Assembly: GCA_905178155.1 (NCBI GenBank)
Contig: CAJINV010000002.1
Location: forward strand, 12,890,387-12,954,386
Length of the DNA: 64,000 bases
Source: Amoebophrya sp. A120
Lineage: Eukaryota > Sar > Dinophyceae > Syndiniales > Amoebophryaceae
Reading direction: 5' to 3'
Under the pieces are notes generated by a model, which was given only the letters and a program-made list of their open reading frames with translations, did no database searches and was not told where the DNA came from. Of the stretch, positions 37,401 through 52,400 are shown one piece after another; position 1 is the first letter of the stretch; each line of letters begins with the position of its first letter. The position numbers and the translations under genes were made by a program.

Positions 37401-40400
37401 CGTTCTCAGTGTGCGGTAAAGTCAGACTCGGATCGATCTTGTCCCTGCTCGACTGCACCCACCTCGGATCGACCTATTCCATGCGCGGCATGATCACGCT
37501 CGGGTCCGGCTTGAGCATCATGGCGCGGTCGATGCTCGGAAGTCAGATGTCGGTGCTGGACTGCTTGGAGCTCGGATCGTCGCTCAGCATCCGGTCGTAC
37601 GTGCGCGTCGGCAGCGTGTTCTCGGTGTTCAGCCGCAACCGCGTTGGTAGCTGTTTGTCACTTCTCGCGCACACGCACTTCGGCAGCACGCTGTCGATCC
37701 GCGCGCTGGGCAGGATGGGCAGCAGCTATAGCATCTTCGGCATGGTGAAGTGTCCGCAACGCGTTTCGCTGCTTGACACCCTGAACCTCGGATCCGCGCT
37801 TTCCTGCCGCAGCTTCAGCCGGTTCGGCAGTTCCATGTCGGTGTACGGGACCAGCAGGCTGGGCAGCTGCTTGTCGGTGCTCGACTTCGTGCACATGGGA
37901 AGCTGCATCTCCGTGCGGGAATTTAGCCGATTCGGGAGCGGGTTCAGCATCTTCAGTCAGTTGCGGTTCGGATCCTCCACTTCCGTGTTGAACTTTGTCC
38001 ACATCGGCAGTGCGATCTCGCTCCGCAGCTACGTGCGCGGCGGCAGCACCTACAGCGTGTTCAGCCAGTACCGATTCGGCAGTCGGATTTCGTTGCTCGA
38101 CTACTTCAGCATGGGATCTGCGATTTCCACCCGGTCTTGCATCCGCATGGGGTCGCAGTTCTCCCTCTGCGGTCGGCTGTTCAGCGGGAGCGCGCTCTCC
38201 TTCCTGGACCAGGCAAACATCGGATCCTCCCTGTCTCTACGCGGCTACGCACGATTGGGCTCTTCGATTTCCGCGTTCGGCGCCTACCGGAGTTTGCCGG
38301 CGCTCTCCTTGCTGGACCAACTGGGTTTGGGCTCGACGCTTTCGTGCCGCGCGCACTGCCGCCTGACCTGCAACACCTCGGTGTTCGACGGGTCGTGCAT
38401 GGGCAGCGCGATGTCCATCCGTCGCTTTTCGCGGCTGGGTAGCGCCATGTCGATCTTCGGAAATTGCAGAATCGGGTCGCAGTGCAGCATTCTGGACTGC
38501 ATGACGCTCGCTTCCTCGCTTTCCCTCCGGTCCGCTGGTCGCATTGGGTCCGCGCTCTCCGTGGTGTCGAAAACCCTATTCGGAAACCGCTGCTCGGTGC
38601 TGAACTTCTTCAGCCTCGGAAGCTCTCTGTCGGTCCGCAGCTTCTCGCGCGCCGGGAGTTCGAAGTCCGTTTTCGGGGCAGCCTTCGCGGCGAGCACGCT
38701 ATCCGTGCTGAACGGCTCGCAGTTTGGGTCCTCGCTGTCCCTGCGTGCGTACGGGCGCATGGGCGGCCAGTTCTCGACCTACAGCCGCTACAACCTGAAA
38801 ACCACGATTTCGATGTTGAACTTCGTGTCCCTCGGCTCGGCCTGCTCCCTCCGCGGGTACCAGCGGGTCGGCAGCTCGCTGTCTCTGTACAACCGGGGAG
38901 CGCTGGGTGCTAACTTTTCCGTCATGTCGCAAGGCTTCGTCGGCTCCTGCACCAGTCTGCGCTCGTTCAACCGGCTCTCGTCGTCCATGTCGGTGTTCCG
39001 GACCATTAACTTCGGCTGTGAGCTTTCCGTCCTCGACGCGGTGCAGGCGGGGTCCTGCTGTTCCCTCCGGAACTACGTGCGGCTCGGGAGCTCTTTGTCG
39101 TTGCTGGGAACCATGAAAACCGGCGCGTCCTACTCGGTGATGAATTACCTGTGCCTCGCTTCCAGCATGTCTATGCGGCACTACCTGCGCTGCAGCTCGA
39201 CCATGTCGCTTCTGGGCCAGGCGCGGTTCGGCGCGCATTTCAGCGTGCTGGATTTCGCTTCCACCGGCAGTGCGCTCTCTGTGCGCCGCTACGTGCGGTT
39301 CGGGAGTGCGCTCTCTGGCTACGGCCAGTGCAGATTCGGCGAGGGGAGACACAGTGTGCTGGACTTCTTGTCGATGGGAAGTCAGACGTCTCTGCGTAAT
39401 TTCATGTGCGCGGGCTCTGCGCTTTCTGTCTTCGGCAAGGCGATGTACAGTAGCGGCCTATCGATTCTCGACTTTGCCTCCACCGGTAGTGCGATCTCAC
39501 TCCGTAACTTGGTGCGGTTGGGTTCCACGTTGGAGCGCTGCTTGTCGCAGGTCTACTTGGGACACACTCTCTCGACCCTGGAGCAGTCGCATTTGGGAAG
39601 CAGCATGAGCGTTCGGTCGTTCGTCCGTCTCGCGTGCTCCACTTCTCTGTTGGACTTCATGAACGTTTCCTCGGCGCTGTCCGTTCGCGCGGTCAACCAC
39701 CTGAGCTCCACGTTTTCCATCATGAAAAACGGCAACTTCGGCATGGAATTCTCGATGTTGGACTACCTCGCGATCGGCAGCACGCTGTCTGTGCGCGCGA
39801 ACATTGAGTCGCAGTGCATGCGCGGCTTCTCCATCCTGGACAGCGTGGTTCTCGGATCAGCGATGTCCCTGCGCGCCTTCTGCCGCATGGGCAGCAGCTT
39901 TTCGGTCGCGGGCATGGGACGCATTGACGGGACCTCCGCGGTGCAGAATTCGGTCCACTCTGTGCTAGACTACTGCTCCCTGGGTAGCTCGCTGTCGATC
40001 CGAAACTTCGTGCGTCTGACCAGCAGCATGAGCATCTTCAACCAGGCGCGCGGCGGACTCGTCCTGTCCGTGCTCGACTCGACGTCGTGCGCGTCCGGAC
40101 TGTCACTCCGCGGGTACGCAAGACTGGGCTCCAGCCTCTCGCTTCTCGGCCCGCGTCACGTGCGGGCTGACGTTGGGCAGGGCAAAACGTCGATCCTGAA
40201 CTACGTGTTCTTCGGCAGCACGGTGAGCGTCCGGGCTCACGGCCGGTTGGCGAACGCAGTTTCGGCGTTGAACTTTGTCTCGCTCGGTTCCTCGCTGAGT
40301 CTGCGGTCGTTTGCGCAGTTCGGAAGCGGTCTGTCCGTGCTCGATTTCACCAGCTGCGGGTCCTCGGTTTCTGTTCGAGCGTTCTCTCGTACCGGCGAGC

Positions 40401-43400
40401 AGTTGTACGCTTCGAGCTTCGCGCGCCTCGGGTCCGCCATGAGCGTGTTTTCGCGAACGCACATGGGCGGCACTTTCTCTGTTCTCGACGCCACGACCGG
40501 GATCGGGAGCTCGCTCTCGCTCCGCTCGATGTCCCGACTCGGAAGCAACGTGTCCGTCCTGAACTTCGTCGCGTTCGGCTCCTCCTGCAGTTTGCGGGCG
40601 GCTAGCAGGTTTAGCAGCTCCATGAGCATCGTCGGGGCGGCTGCCTTCGGCAACATGTTTTCTGTTCTCGACTGCGCGAGCTTCGGCTCCGGGCTCTCAC
40701 TGCGGCGCTACATGCGCTGCGGGTCGGCCGTGTCGCTTATGGGGCGGTTCTTCGCCGGCAGCAGCTGCTCGCTGCTGAACTTTGCCTGCATCGGTTCCAG
40801 TCTGTCCGTCCGGCAGCACGTGCGCCTCGGCAGCTCGGTGTCCATCTTTGGCAACCTGAAGTTTGGCAACCCCAGCCCGAAATCACGCTTCTCGGTGCTG
40901 GATTTCATGAGTTTGGGGAGTTCGCTCTCTCTCCGCAGCACCGTGCGCGGGGCGGGTGAGGGCTTCAGCTGCGTGGACTTCACCAACATTGGCTCGTGCG
41001 CCAGTCTCCGCGGGGTCACGCGGATTGGATCCGCGTTCTCGATTTTCAGTCGCATGAACGTCGGAGGAACGTTTTCTGTGTTGGACGCACAGTACATCGG
41101 CTCCTCAGTCTCTCTCCGGCATGTCGCGAGGATGGGCGAGCGGTTCTCCGTGTACGACGTGCTCAACCTGGGCTCGGGGTTGTCGCTCCGCGCCTTCGGC
41201 CGCATCGACTCGCGGTTGTCCATCTTCCAGCGCATGCGCCTGAACGGCATGACGTCGGTTCTCGACGCGGTGTTGCTCGGGTCCCAGCTGTCGTTGCGCC
41301 AGATTGCGCGCGTCGGCAGCTCCTTCAGCATCTACGGGCGGAGCAGCTTCGACAAGACCTTCTCCGTCTTGAGCCACGTCTATGACACAAATAACTCAAC
41401 CAAAGGCAATTTACCATCCCCCATCAAGCAAAAAAAATCAACTCAATAATCTACTTGTATTTGTAATGCAGCTAGTTAATCTGATCTAACTATCAGGCCA
41501 CTAAACTAGCTAGCTAAATAAGGCGTTTTTGCATGGTGACACCTTATCTAGCTACCTTCGGGTAGCTCGAACCTGCACGGCAGGGCCGGGGTTCGAACCC
41601 AGGTCTGCCGGCCGTGCTTTTGCCCAGGTTCGAGGCCCGAACCCGCACGGCAGAGCCGGGGTTCGAACCCGGGTTCGCCGGGCGGACTTTCGCCGGCCCA
41701 AATTCGAGGGCCGAACCCGCATGGCAGAGCCGGGGTTCGAACCCGGGTCCAAGGGCCGAGCTTTCGCTCAGGTTCGACGCCCGAACCCGCATGGCAGAGC
41801 CGCCATTCGAACCCGGGTCCGCCGGCCCGACTTTCGCCCAGATTCGAGGCCCGAACCCGCATGGCACAGCCGGGTTTCGAACCCGGGTCCAAGGGCCGAG
41901 CTTTCGCCCAGGTTCGAGGAGCGAGGCCGCATGTCAGAGCCGGGGCTCCAACCCGGACCCAAGGGCCGAGCTTTCGCCCAGGTAGGTTCGAGGCCCGAAT
42001 CCGCATGGCAGAGCCGGGGTTCGAACCCGGGTTCGCCGGGCGGACTTTCGCCCGGCCCAGATGCGAGGCCCGAACCCGCATGGCATAGCCGGGGTTCGAA
42101 CGCGGGTCCAAGGGCCAAGCTTTCGCCCAGGTTCGAGGCCCGAACCCGAATGGCAGAGCCGGGGTTCGAACCCGGGTCCGCCGGCCGGACTTTCGCCCCC
42201 CCCCCCAGATTCGAGGCCCGAACCCGCATGGCAGAGCCGGGGTTCGAACCCGGGTCCATGGGCCGAGCTTTCGCCCAGGTTCGAGGCCCGAGCCCGCATG
42301 TCAGAGCCGGCCGGGGTTCGAACCAACCCGGGCCCAAGGGCCGACCTTTCGCGCAGGTTCGAGGCCCGAATCCGCATGGCAGAGGCGGGGTTCGAACCCG
42401 GGTTCGCCGGGCGGAGTTTCGCCGGCCCAGATTCGACGCCCGAACCCGCATGGCAGCCAGAGCCGGGGTTCGAACCCGGGTCCAAGAGCCGAGCTTTCGC
42501 CGAGGTTCGAGGCCCGAACCCGCATGGCAAAGCCGGGGTTCGAACCCGGGTCCGCCGGCCGGACTTTCGGCGGGCCAGATTCGAGGCCCGAACCCGCATG
42601 GCAGAGCCGGGGTTCGAACCCGGGTCCAAGGGCCGAACTTTCGCCCAGGTTCGAAGCCCGAGCGCGCTTGTCAGAGCCGGGGTTCGAACCCGGGCGCAAA
42701 GGTCGAGCTTTCGCCCAGGTTCGAGGCCCGAACCCGCATGGCAGAACCCGAACCGGAGTTCGAACCCGGATTCGCCGGGCGGACTTTCGCCCAGCCACCC
42801 TCCCAGATTCGAGACCCGAACCCGCATGGCAGAGCCGGGGTTCGAACCCGGGTCCAAGGGCCGAGCTTTCGCCCAGGTTCGAGGCCCGAACCCGCATGGC
42901 AGAGCCGGGGTTCGAAGCCGGGTCCGCCGGCCGGATTTTCGCCGGCCCAGATTCCTTCGAGGCCCGAACCCGCATGGCAGAGCCGGGGTTCGAACCCGGG
43001 TCCAAGGGCCGAGCTTTCGCCCAGGTTCGAGGCCCGAGCCCGCACGTCAGAGCCGGGGTTCGAACCGGGTCCAGGGGCCGAGCTTTCGCCCAGGTAGGTT
43101 CGAGGCCCGAACCCGCATGGCAGAGCCGGGGTTCGAACCCGGGCGCGCCAGCAAAAGCGCCTTATTTAGGCACTCACGCAAACACCTTATCTAGCTACCA
43201 TAGTTAAGTTAATTAGTATATTAAAAAGTGGCCTATTTATTTACATGCAATTATCTATCCTGTTTTGCACTATCAATTTTTTTTTTTTGATCCCCCATGG
43301 TATTTTAGATTTGGTTGAGTTATTTGTGTCATAACGTCTCGCTCGGATCGACGCTTTCCATCCGTCAGAGCATTCATGGCCTCCGCTGGTCGGGTGAGTT

Positions 43401-46400
43401 GTCGGTCTTGGATAGCACCAGTTTGGGTTCGACGCTCTCGTTGCGAACACACCTGCGGTACGGAAGCTTGCTGTCCATCTGTTCGAAGGTGATCATGGGC
43501 TCCTGCTGCAGCATCCTGAACATGTGCGCGCTTGGCTCCAGCTTGTCGTTGCGCGCGCATGGCAACATGGGCAGCACGATGAGTATAGTGAGCCGCACGC
43601 GGATCGGACTGGTTCTTTCTGCTTTGGACCACGTTTCGATGGGCTCCACGCTGTCCTTGCGGTCCACAGGCCGATTTGGGTCCGCCGTCTCTATCCTGGA
43701 CTTCTCCGCGGTGGGCAGCTCCCTATCTCTCCGCCGCTACTGCCGGGTCGGCTCGCGATTCGCGGTGTCCGGTCGCAGCAAATTCGGCGACAACCTCTCC
43801 GTCATGGACCATTCGGCCCTCGGTTCCTCGCTGTCGATCCGTTCGTTCGTGAAGTTCGGTGACAGCGGCATCGAGGATCAGGCGACCTTCGGAAACTACG
43901 CCACGTCGGTGTTCAACTTCCTGGCGCTCGGCACGAGCCTGTCCCTGCGCCAGGCCGCCCGGTTCGGCAAGCAGATCTCGGCGATCGACAACGTCCGCCT
44001 GGGTTCCGCCGTGTCCGTGATGCAGTGCTGCACGGTTGGTTCCAGCATTTCCCTGCGTGCCGTCGGCCGGTTGGGAAGCTACTTCTCCATCATCAGCACA
44101 GCCCGGCTCGGAAAATCCTCGTCGGTGCTCGACAGCAACTACTTCGGCTCTTGCTTGTCCGTCCGCGCCTACGTGCAGCTGGGAAGCAACGTGTCGCTGT
44201 TCAACAAGATGCGCGTCGGCGAGGCCTCTTCGGTGCTGGATACCGTTTTCCTCGGGTCCTCGGTCTCCCTCCGCAGTTACAGCCGCATCGGGTCCACGCT
44301 CAGTCTGTTCTCGAAGCTGACGCAGGGATCCAGTTTATCCGTGTTGGATTTCATGGACCTAGGCTCCACGCTTTCCATCCGGGCGACCTACCGCATGGCC
44401 TCCACCATGTCCCTGTTTACCAAGTGCACGCTGGGGTCCCGCGTGTCCATCGCGGACTACTTTACGATCGGTTCGACGATTTCCATTCGGTCGTATTGTC
44501 GCCTCGGTATGACGCTGTCCAACGCCGCCTCGGTCGAGGAGCGGTCCGATGCGGCCACGCCGGTGTCTTGTTTCGACTACACAAAGCTTGGCTCCGCGTT
44601 GTCCGTGCGGTCCTTCGTCCGATTCGGTAGCTGCTGTTCCGTGTACCGCGACATGCGGTTCGGATCGTCTCTTTCCACGCTGAACTTCCTGAACATGGGC
44701 TCGATGCTGTCGATCCGCGGCTTCACGCGGGCGGGGAGCAACGTCACGGTCTTCGCGTACGGGCGGTTCGGGTCCCGCATGTCAATCTTCGACATGATGG
44801 CGCTCGGGTCCACCATGTCGCTGCGTGTCCAGTCGCGGTGCGGATCGCTGCTCTCCGTGTTCAAGACGGTGAACCTCGGTTCCTTCTGCTCGATCGTGGA
44901 CTTTTTCAGCCTCGGTAGCACCTGCTCCTTGCGCGCGATCACGCAGATGGCCTCGCAGCTGTCCGTTTTCGGCGGAAAGGCGTCCAAGATCCAGCCGCAC
45001 TTCTCGACGCTAAACTACATGCGACTCGGGAGCGGCCTGTCGCTGCGATCGGCCCACCGGCTCGGATCTGGCCTCAGTGTCTTCAACCTGTCGCGCGTCG
45101 GAACGATTATGTCGGTGTTGAACTTCACGCAGCTGGGCTCGATGCTCTCCCTGCGCGGCTTCAACAAGAACGGCAGCATGTGCTCGGTGTTCAGCCGCGG
45201 CAACTTCGGTTCCTGCCTGTCTGTACTAGATTTCGCAACGGTCGGTGACTTGAATCTGCGCGAAACGGCGTTCATGCGCATGGGTTCCGTTCTCTCCGTG
45301 TTCTCGAAGACGACCATGGCAAGCAGCATTTCGGTGTTGGATTTCTACCATCTGGGATCCAGCGTCTCGTTGCGAGAGTTCACCAGGTTGGGGTCCACGC
45401 TGTCGATCATGTGCAACTCGTCCATGCGGAAGTGCGGGCAGAGCTTTTCCGTGCTGGATTTCCTGGTGCTCGGAAGCTCCATTTCCATCCGCAACGGCGT
45501 TCGGTTCGGCGAGCCGATGAGCGTCTTCGAGTTCGTGAACTTCTCGAGCTCGATTTCCGTTCGCGCAATGCTGCGGTGCGGCTCCACACTGTCTGTGAAG
45601 TCCTACCTGCGACTGGGAAGCACCATGTCCACATTCCAGCGCAACCTGCTCGGCAGTTCGCTGTCCGTGCTCGATGTGCTGAATTTGGGCAGTACGCTCT
45701 CCCTTCGTAGCTACCTGCGATTCGGCAGCTGCGTGTCTGTGTACAGTTGCGAGCGGCTTGGCGCGAACGCGTCCGTCCTCTCTTGGCAGCAACTCGGTAG
45801 CACGCTCAGTTTGCGCGGTGCGAACCGGCTCGGATCCAACCTTTCCGTGTTTGCGCGCGTGGCGGTCGGCAGCCAGATTTCCATCATTGACTTCATCGGC
45901 TGTGGCTCGTGTCTTTCTGTGCGATCCTTCGTACGGCTCGGCTCCTGCCTGACTGTGATCGGAAACACGCGGTGCGGCAGCTCGGTCTCTATGATCGATG
46001 TGTTCCAACTGGCGTCTTCGCTGTCGATGCGGTCGGCTACCAGACTCGGATCAACGATCTCCGTGCTGGTTGCGTCCAAGCTGCGCGCAAACTTCTCGCT
46101 GCTCGACCAACTGGAGCTGTCCAGCACGTTCAGCCTGCGGCAGGTCCAGAAGCTGGGGTCGAGTTTGTCGGTCATCGGGAAGGTTCGCTTGGCGGACGAA
46201 GGGTTTTCCGTCTTGGACTACATCAACTTCGCGTCCACCTGCTCCATGCGACACTACTTCATGATGGGGTCGCAAACCTCGGTGCTCGACTACATGCAGA
46301 TGGCCTCGAGTTTGTCGCTCCGCTCGGTGGCGCGACTCTCCTCCACGGTGAGTGTGTTCAAGCGGGTGATGATGACGGGGAAGCAGGTATCCGTTTTGGA

Positions 46401-49400
46401 CTTTTTGCACATCGGCACCGCTTTATCCCTGCGGTCCTACATCCGGTTCGGCTCGACCTTCAGTCTGGTCGGCAATAAGAACTTCGGGTCGACGCTGTCC
46501 ATCCGCGCGTTCCACAAGCTGGGATCCACGATCAGCATGTTCGAGACCACAAGGCTCGGGAAGGACGTGTCGGTATTAGAATCCGTCAACCTGGGATCGA
46601 GTCTGTCTGTGCGGAAGTTCAGCAGGTTCGGCGAGGGCATTTCGGTGATTGACTACATGTGCATGGGCTCGACGCTTTCTCTTCGTGGGTACACGCGACT
46701 GGGAAGCACTTGCTCCGTCTTGCGCCACACCAAATTCGGCGACCGTGTGTCCGTCATTGACCTTTGCCACCTGGGGAGCAGCCTTTCCGTGCGCGAGTTC
46801 GCCCGACTGGGGAGTGGTGTGAGCATGATGGGTCTCTGCACCTTCGGCTCCACCTTGTCCGTGTTGCAACAGTTCAACGTCGGGTCTTGCTTATCCCTGC
46901 GCTCGGTCAGCCGGTTGGGCAGCCGCTTCTCGGTCTGCGCTGACTTCCGGGTTGGCACCGCGTTCTCGGTCTTGAACGAAATTACGTTCGGAAGTTCGCT
47001 CTCTCTGCGGCACATCGGCAAGTTTGGCGCTAATTGCTCCATGCTGGACGTCTTGACTCTGGGGAGCTCGTTATCCCTCCGCGCCTACTGCCGCCTGGGA
47101 TCTGCGGTGTCACTGGCAAACCGGATGACGTTCGGCATTGGCGTTTCGGTTCTCGACAGCATCGAATTCGGCACGAGCCTGAGTCTGCGACAGTATTCCC
47201 GGATGGCGAGCGCGTTTTCCGTGTACTCGTCGTTGCGCTTCGGAAGCAACGTGTCCGTTTTGGATCTTGTCTACGTCGGGAGCGCACTCTCGATGCGGAA
47301 CCACGTGCGGGCTGGGTCCGCCTTCTCGGTCTATTCGCAAGTCCGAATGGGGAGTACGCTCTCCATTCTGGACGGGCAGTTGAGCGGATCGGCACTTTCC
47401 CTGCGGCAGTTCCTGCGGTTAGGCAGCGGCTTGTCCATCCTCACCGGTGTGAGACTCGACGCCCGCACGTCGGTGTTGGATATGACCAACCTGGGCAGCA
47501 CCCTGAGCATCCGCAGAACGTCACGGTTAGGCAGCACGGTATCGGTGTTGGAGTTTGTCACCATGGGTTCCGCTTTGTCATTACGCAGCTACATGCGGTT
47601 TGGCAGCGTCCTGTCCTGCCTGGAGCGTAGCAAGCTTGCAGCCTGTCTTTCAGTGCTGGACCGTGTGAACCTGGGATCGCAGCTGAGCTGCCGGACGTTC
47701 GGTCGCATGGGCAACGCCTTGTCGATTCTGAACTACGTGAACTGTGGTTCCACCGTGTCTGTCCGCCCCTTCGCCAGATGCGGCTCCACCATGTCGATTT
47801 TCGCACGGTGCGCACAACACGCATCGACCTCCGTTCTCGCGCACGTGCACCTCGGTTCTAGCTTCAGTCTCCGCAGCAACGGCTTCCAACAATCCCGGTG
47901 CTCCGTGCTCGACCTGTGCCAGCTCGGGTCGACATTGTCGATGCGGTCGTCCTTCAGATTCGGGAGCGCGATTTCCGTTTGCGGGCGCTTCGCCCTCGGC
48001 AGCGCACTGTCCACGCTGGACTACCTCACGCTGGGGTCGCAGCTTTCGCTCCGGAAATTCGCCCGGGTCGGGGAGAGCCTATCCGTGTTCGACCTTTTGG
48101 CCACGGGAAGTTCCATGTCGGTTCGGGCGTACGCCAGACTGGCGAGCGGCGTGTCCGTCTTCTGCCAGACCATGCAGCTAGGCTCTAGCTTGTCCGTCCT
48201 CGACTTCCTGACGCTGGGCTCGGCCATGTCCGTCCGCTCGCACGTGCAGGTGTCGAACCGCATGAGTATCCTGGACACGTTGAACCTGGGCAGCAGTATC
48301 TCCTTGCGCAGCATGGCGAAGTTCGGCAGCGCAATGTCGGTTTTCAGCTCGACCAAATGCGGCTCCACACTGTCACTCCTCGGAACCAGCCACCTCGGGT
48401 CCTCTTTGTCCGTGCGCAGCGTTTTTCGGCTCGGCGGCGTGAAACCTTCGGTCCTCGATACGGTCTACATTGGAAGTTTGTGCTCCGTGCGGGCGATTGT
48501 GCGCATGGGTGACCAACTTCCATTGATTGGCGGCAACGTGATGATGGGCCGCACGCTGTCGACTCTGGACTGCCTGAGTCTGGGAAGTACGATGAGCATT
48601 CGTGCCTTCACGCGGTGCGGCTCGGTGACGAGCTTCTTCGACGTGTTGCAACTCGGATCCAGCTACTCCGTCCGGGCGTTCGTCAGACTCGCGTCCAGCG
48701 CCAGCCTGTTCCGGGCAGTCGGGGTCGGCAGTTCACTTTCCGTGCTCGACATTTACCACATGGGCTCCTGTCTGTCAGTGCGGGCCGCTACCCGCCTCGG
48801 GTCCGCATTGTCGCTCTTTTCGAAAGGCGTCCTTGGCAGTGGCGTGTCCACACTGGATTGCTGCGCGCTCGGATCCGCGTTCAGCCTGCGCAACGTCGTG
48901 CGGGTCGGTAGTGCGGTCTCCGTGTTCTCGCAGACCCGGTTTGGCTCCTCGATCAGCAACTTGGATTTCCTGAACCTCGGATCCTCTCAGTCGATTCGTT
49001 GTTTCATGCGGGGCGGCAGTGCGCTGAGTCTCTGCAGTAAAATGAGAATCGGCAGCAATTTGTCGGTTTTGGATTCCGCGCTGTTCGGCAGCTCCTTGTC
49101 TGTCCGCGGCTACGTGAAACTCGGGTCTAGCGTCTCGGTGCTCGGCAGACTGAAAATCAGCGACAATCGACAGATGAACTTCAGCATCTTCGATGCAGTG
49201 ACTCTGTCGTCCACACTGTCCGTCAGAGGCGCGTCGAAATTCGGTTCGACCTTTTCCCTGATCGACTTCCTCGAGCTCGGAAGCAGCCTGTCCATCCGGC
49301 AGTACGCGCGCTTTGGGAGCTCGGTCTCCGTCGTCGAACAGGTGCGGCTCGCGGAGTCACTGTCCGTCTTGTCGCACGTCTTCCTCGGAAGCAGCTTGTC

Positions 49401-52400
49401 CACACGATCCTACAGTCGCCTCGGGAGCAGCTTCTCGCTTCTGGACGTGCTGCACCTGGGTTCCGCGCTCTCGATTAGAAACTACCTGCGGTGCGGCAGC
49501 GGCTTCAGCCTGTTCACGCACACCCGGATTGGGTCGACGTTGAGTATTCTGGACAGTCTGACTCTGTCGTCCACCACCAGCCTCAGGCAGTACAGCCGAC
49601 TCGGTAGCACTCTGTCGCTGGTCTCGGTCTTCCGGTGCTCTAGCAGCTTTTCCGTTTTGGACTTTCTGCAGCTCGGCTCTTCCGTGTCCGTCCGAAATTA
49701 CCTCCGTGTGGGGTCGGCGATGTCGCTGATGAGCCAGTTGCGCATCGGCAGTCGGGCCAGCATGTTGGACATCCTGCACCTAGGCTCCTCGTACTCGCTT
49801 CGTTCCTACATCCGGTGCGGCTCCGCCTGTAGTGTGTACTCGAAGGCCGTGGGCAACTCGCTGTCCGTTTTGTCCTACACGGACTTTGCGTCCTCGATCT
49901 CGCTGCGGTCCGTGGTGCGCGCCGGCTCCCGCGCCAGCGTGTTGGATTGCCTGCACCTCGGATCGAGCTTGTCGTTGCGAAACGTCATCAGGTTGGGCAG
50001 CAGCTTGAGTCTGATGTCGCAGACGCGGTTTGGCAGCAACCTATCCGTCTTGGACTTCTTCCACGTGGGCTCGAGTTTGTCGCTCCGCGCTGTTTCCCGA
50101 ATCGGCACGGCGGCAAGCTTGCTGTATTCCTGCGCGCGCCTGGGCAGCTCTCTGTCGACCCTGGACTTCCTGAACCTCGGCAGCACGTTGTCGATTCGGA
50201 ACGCGAGCCGATTGGCCTCTGGCCTGTCCGTGCTGCGCGCCGTCGATTTTGGCGACGCGTGCTCGGTGCTGGAGTGGACGCATCTGGCGAGCAGCTTGTC
50301 CGTCCGCGGTCTGATCTACGCGACTGGCACGCGCCCGAGCGTCCTCGACTATTTCAGCATGTCCAGTAGCTTGTCGCTGCGCAACGTCGCACGGTTCGGC
50401 GACGTCGCCTCGGTGCTCGACGCGGTTGCGCTCGGGAGCTCGCTGTCGTTCCGACAGTACTGCCGCGTGGGCAGCAGTCTCTCCGTGTTCGGAACGTTCA
50501 AAGCCAACGAGGACCTTTCCGTGCTGGACGTGTTCTCGCTGGGCAGCAGCTTGTCGGTGCGAAACAGCGTGGGTCGCCTCGGCAGCAACTTTAGCATCTT
50601 CGACATGCTCACTCTCGGGTCCAGTCTCAGTCTGCGCACCTACACCCGCGCAGGAAGCACGCTCTCGATTCTGGAACGCCAGCGGCTCGCGGCCAGCCTG
50701 AGCATTTTGGACGTGTGCAACGCCGGCTCGGCGATCTCGCTGCGGCAGTACGTCCGCATCGGGAGCAGTCTTTCCGTCGTGGAGAAGCTGCGCTTTTCCG
50801 GCGCGTCGATGTCCATTTTGGCGCAGGCGCAACTGGGAAGTGCTTTATCCGTCCGGTGCTGCCAGACGTTCATGGGAAGTTCCATGTCTATGTTGAACTT
50901 TGTGACGATGAGCAGCTCGCTGTCGCTCCGAACGCAGATGCGGTGCGGAAGCTCCGTCTCCCTGGTCGGCCAGATGCGTTTCGGCACCAACACCAGCGTG
51001 CTAAACTACTTCCAGATCGGGTCCAGCATGAGCTTGCGCGCCTACATGCGCGTGGGCTGCAACGCAAAGCTCGCCAGTTCCGTGTTCGGTCCGCAGATGC
51101 TCGGATCCCGTTTGTCGATCCTCGACTTCTTCAACCTGTCGTCGACCCTGTCGGTCCGCAGCTTCACGCGCCTTGGAAGCACGATGTCCCTCTACGGGGT
51201 GTCGAGACTGGGGAGCACGCTGTCGTTGTGCCACTTCTTCGAGATGGGCTCTTGTCTGTCCACCCGGCACACCATGCGCCTGGGGTCGAACTTGAGCGTC
51301 CTCGCGGTCGGTAGGTTCGGCAGTTCCCTCTCGATCCTGGACGCGACCTCGCTCGCTTCCTGCATCAGCGTGCGGTCCTTTGCCCGCCTCGGTAGCTCCA
51401 TGTCGATCTACGGCCTCTCGCGGTTCGGCAGCAACATGAGCACGCTGGACTTCTTCAACATGGGGTCCGCGCTCTCGGTCCGCAACTTCTGTCGCCTCGG
51501 AAGTTCGCTCAGCGTGTACGGAATCCAGAAGTTATCGCAGGAGGCCTCAGTGTTCGACTTCCTCTGCCTCGGCTCGTCGCTCTCGCTTCGACGCTGCATG
51601 GCAGTCGGGAGTAGTCTCTCCGTGGTCGGGCGCGTCCACTACGAGATGGCGCTTTCGGTCGTGGATGCGATGACGCTGGGCAGCAGCGTGTCGTTGCGAC
51701 ACCACTTCCAGCTGGGCAAGTACGCCTCTATCCTCGATTCGGTCGCGCTCGGCTCCAGCATGTCTCTGCGTAGCACGGCCAGATTCGGCTCCGCGGTTTC
51801 GGTGCTGCCGTTCTTCCACCTGGGCAGCTCGCTTTCCCTCCGCAACTACGCCCGGGTCAGCGGCGCGGGTCGCGCTTTCAGCGTGCACGGCGGTCTGACG
51901 CGGTTAGGCTCCGTTCTGTCGGTGTTCGACCAGCTCCAACTCGGGTCCAGCTTGTCCGTCCGGGGACAGGTGAAATCGTGCCAGGCACTGTCGATTCTGG
52001 ATTGCGTGCAACTCGGGTCCGCCTTGTCCCTGCGGCAATATGTTCGCGTGGGCCAGTCTGTTTCCGTGCACGGCCAGCGCACCATGTGTGGCCGCGCGGG
52101 CGCAACCACGGCAACCTCCATCCTCGGTTATGTCAACCTCGGGTCGGCGCTGTCTCTGCGCAGCAGCACAAAATTGTCCGCGAACCTGTCGATTCTGGAC
52201 CACACCGTGCTGGGTTCCGCTCTTTCCCTGCGCACGTCCGTCCAGACGGGCAGTGCGCTCTCAATTCTCGGAAAGCTGAACTTGAGCGGGCAGATGCTGT
52301 CCGTCTTGAACTACACGGGACTGGCGAGTTCGTTTTCCCTCCGGTCCACGGCCCGGTTTGGCGAGAACAGCAAGAACTTCTCCGTCATCGACCAGTTTCA

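Noticed and set aside
41570-43150. A cluster of genuine tRNA genes
   Set aside because: A- and B-box-like motifs are present, but no acceptor stem, anticodon arm or well-paired T-stem can be drawn from the 70-bp unit.
41529-43207. 522-codon and other overlapping frames in intron 7
   Set aside because: Artefact of the stop-free 70-bp tandem unit, inside clear terminal inverted repeats.
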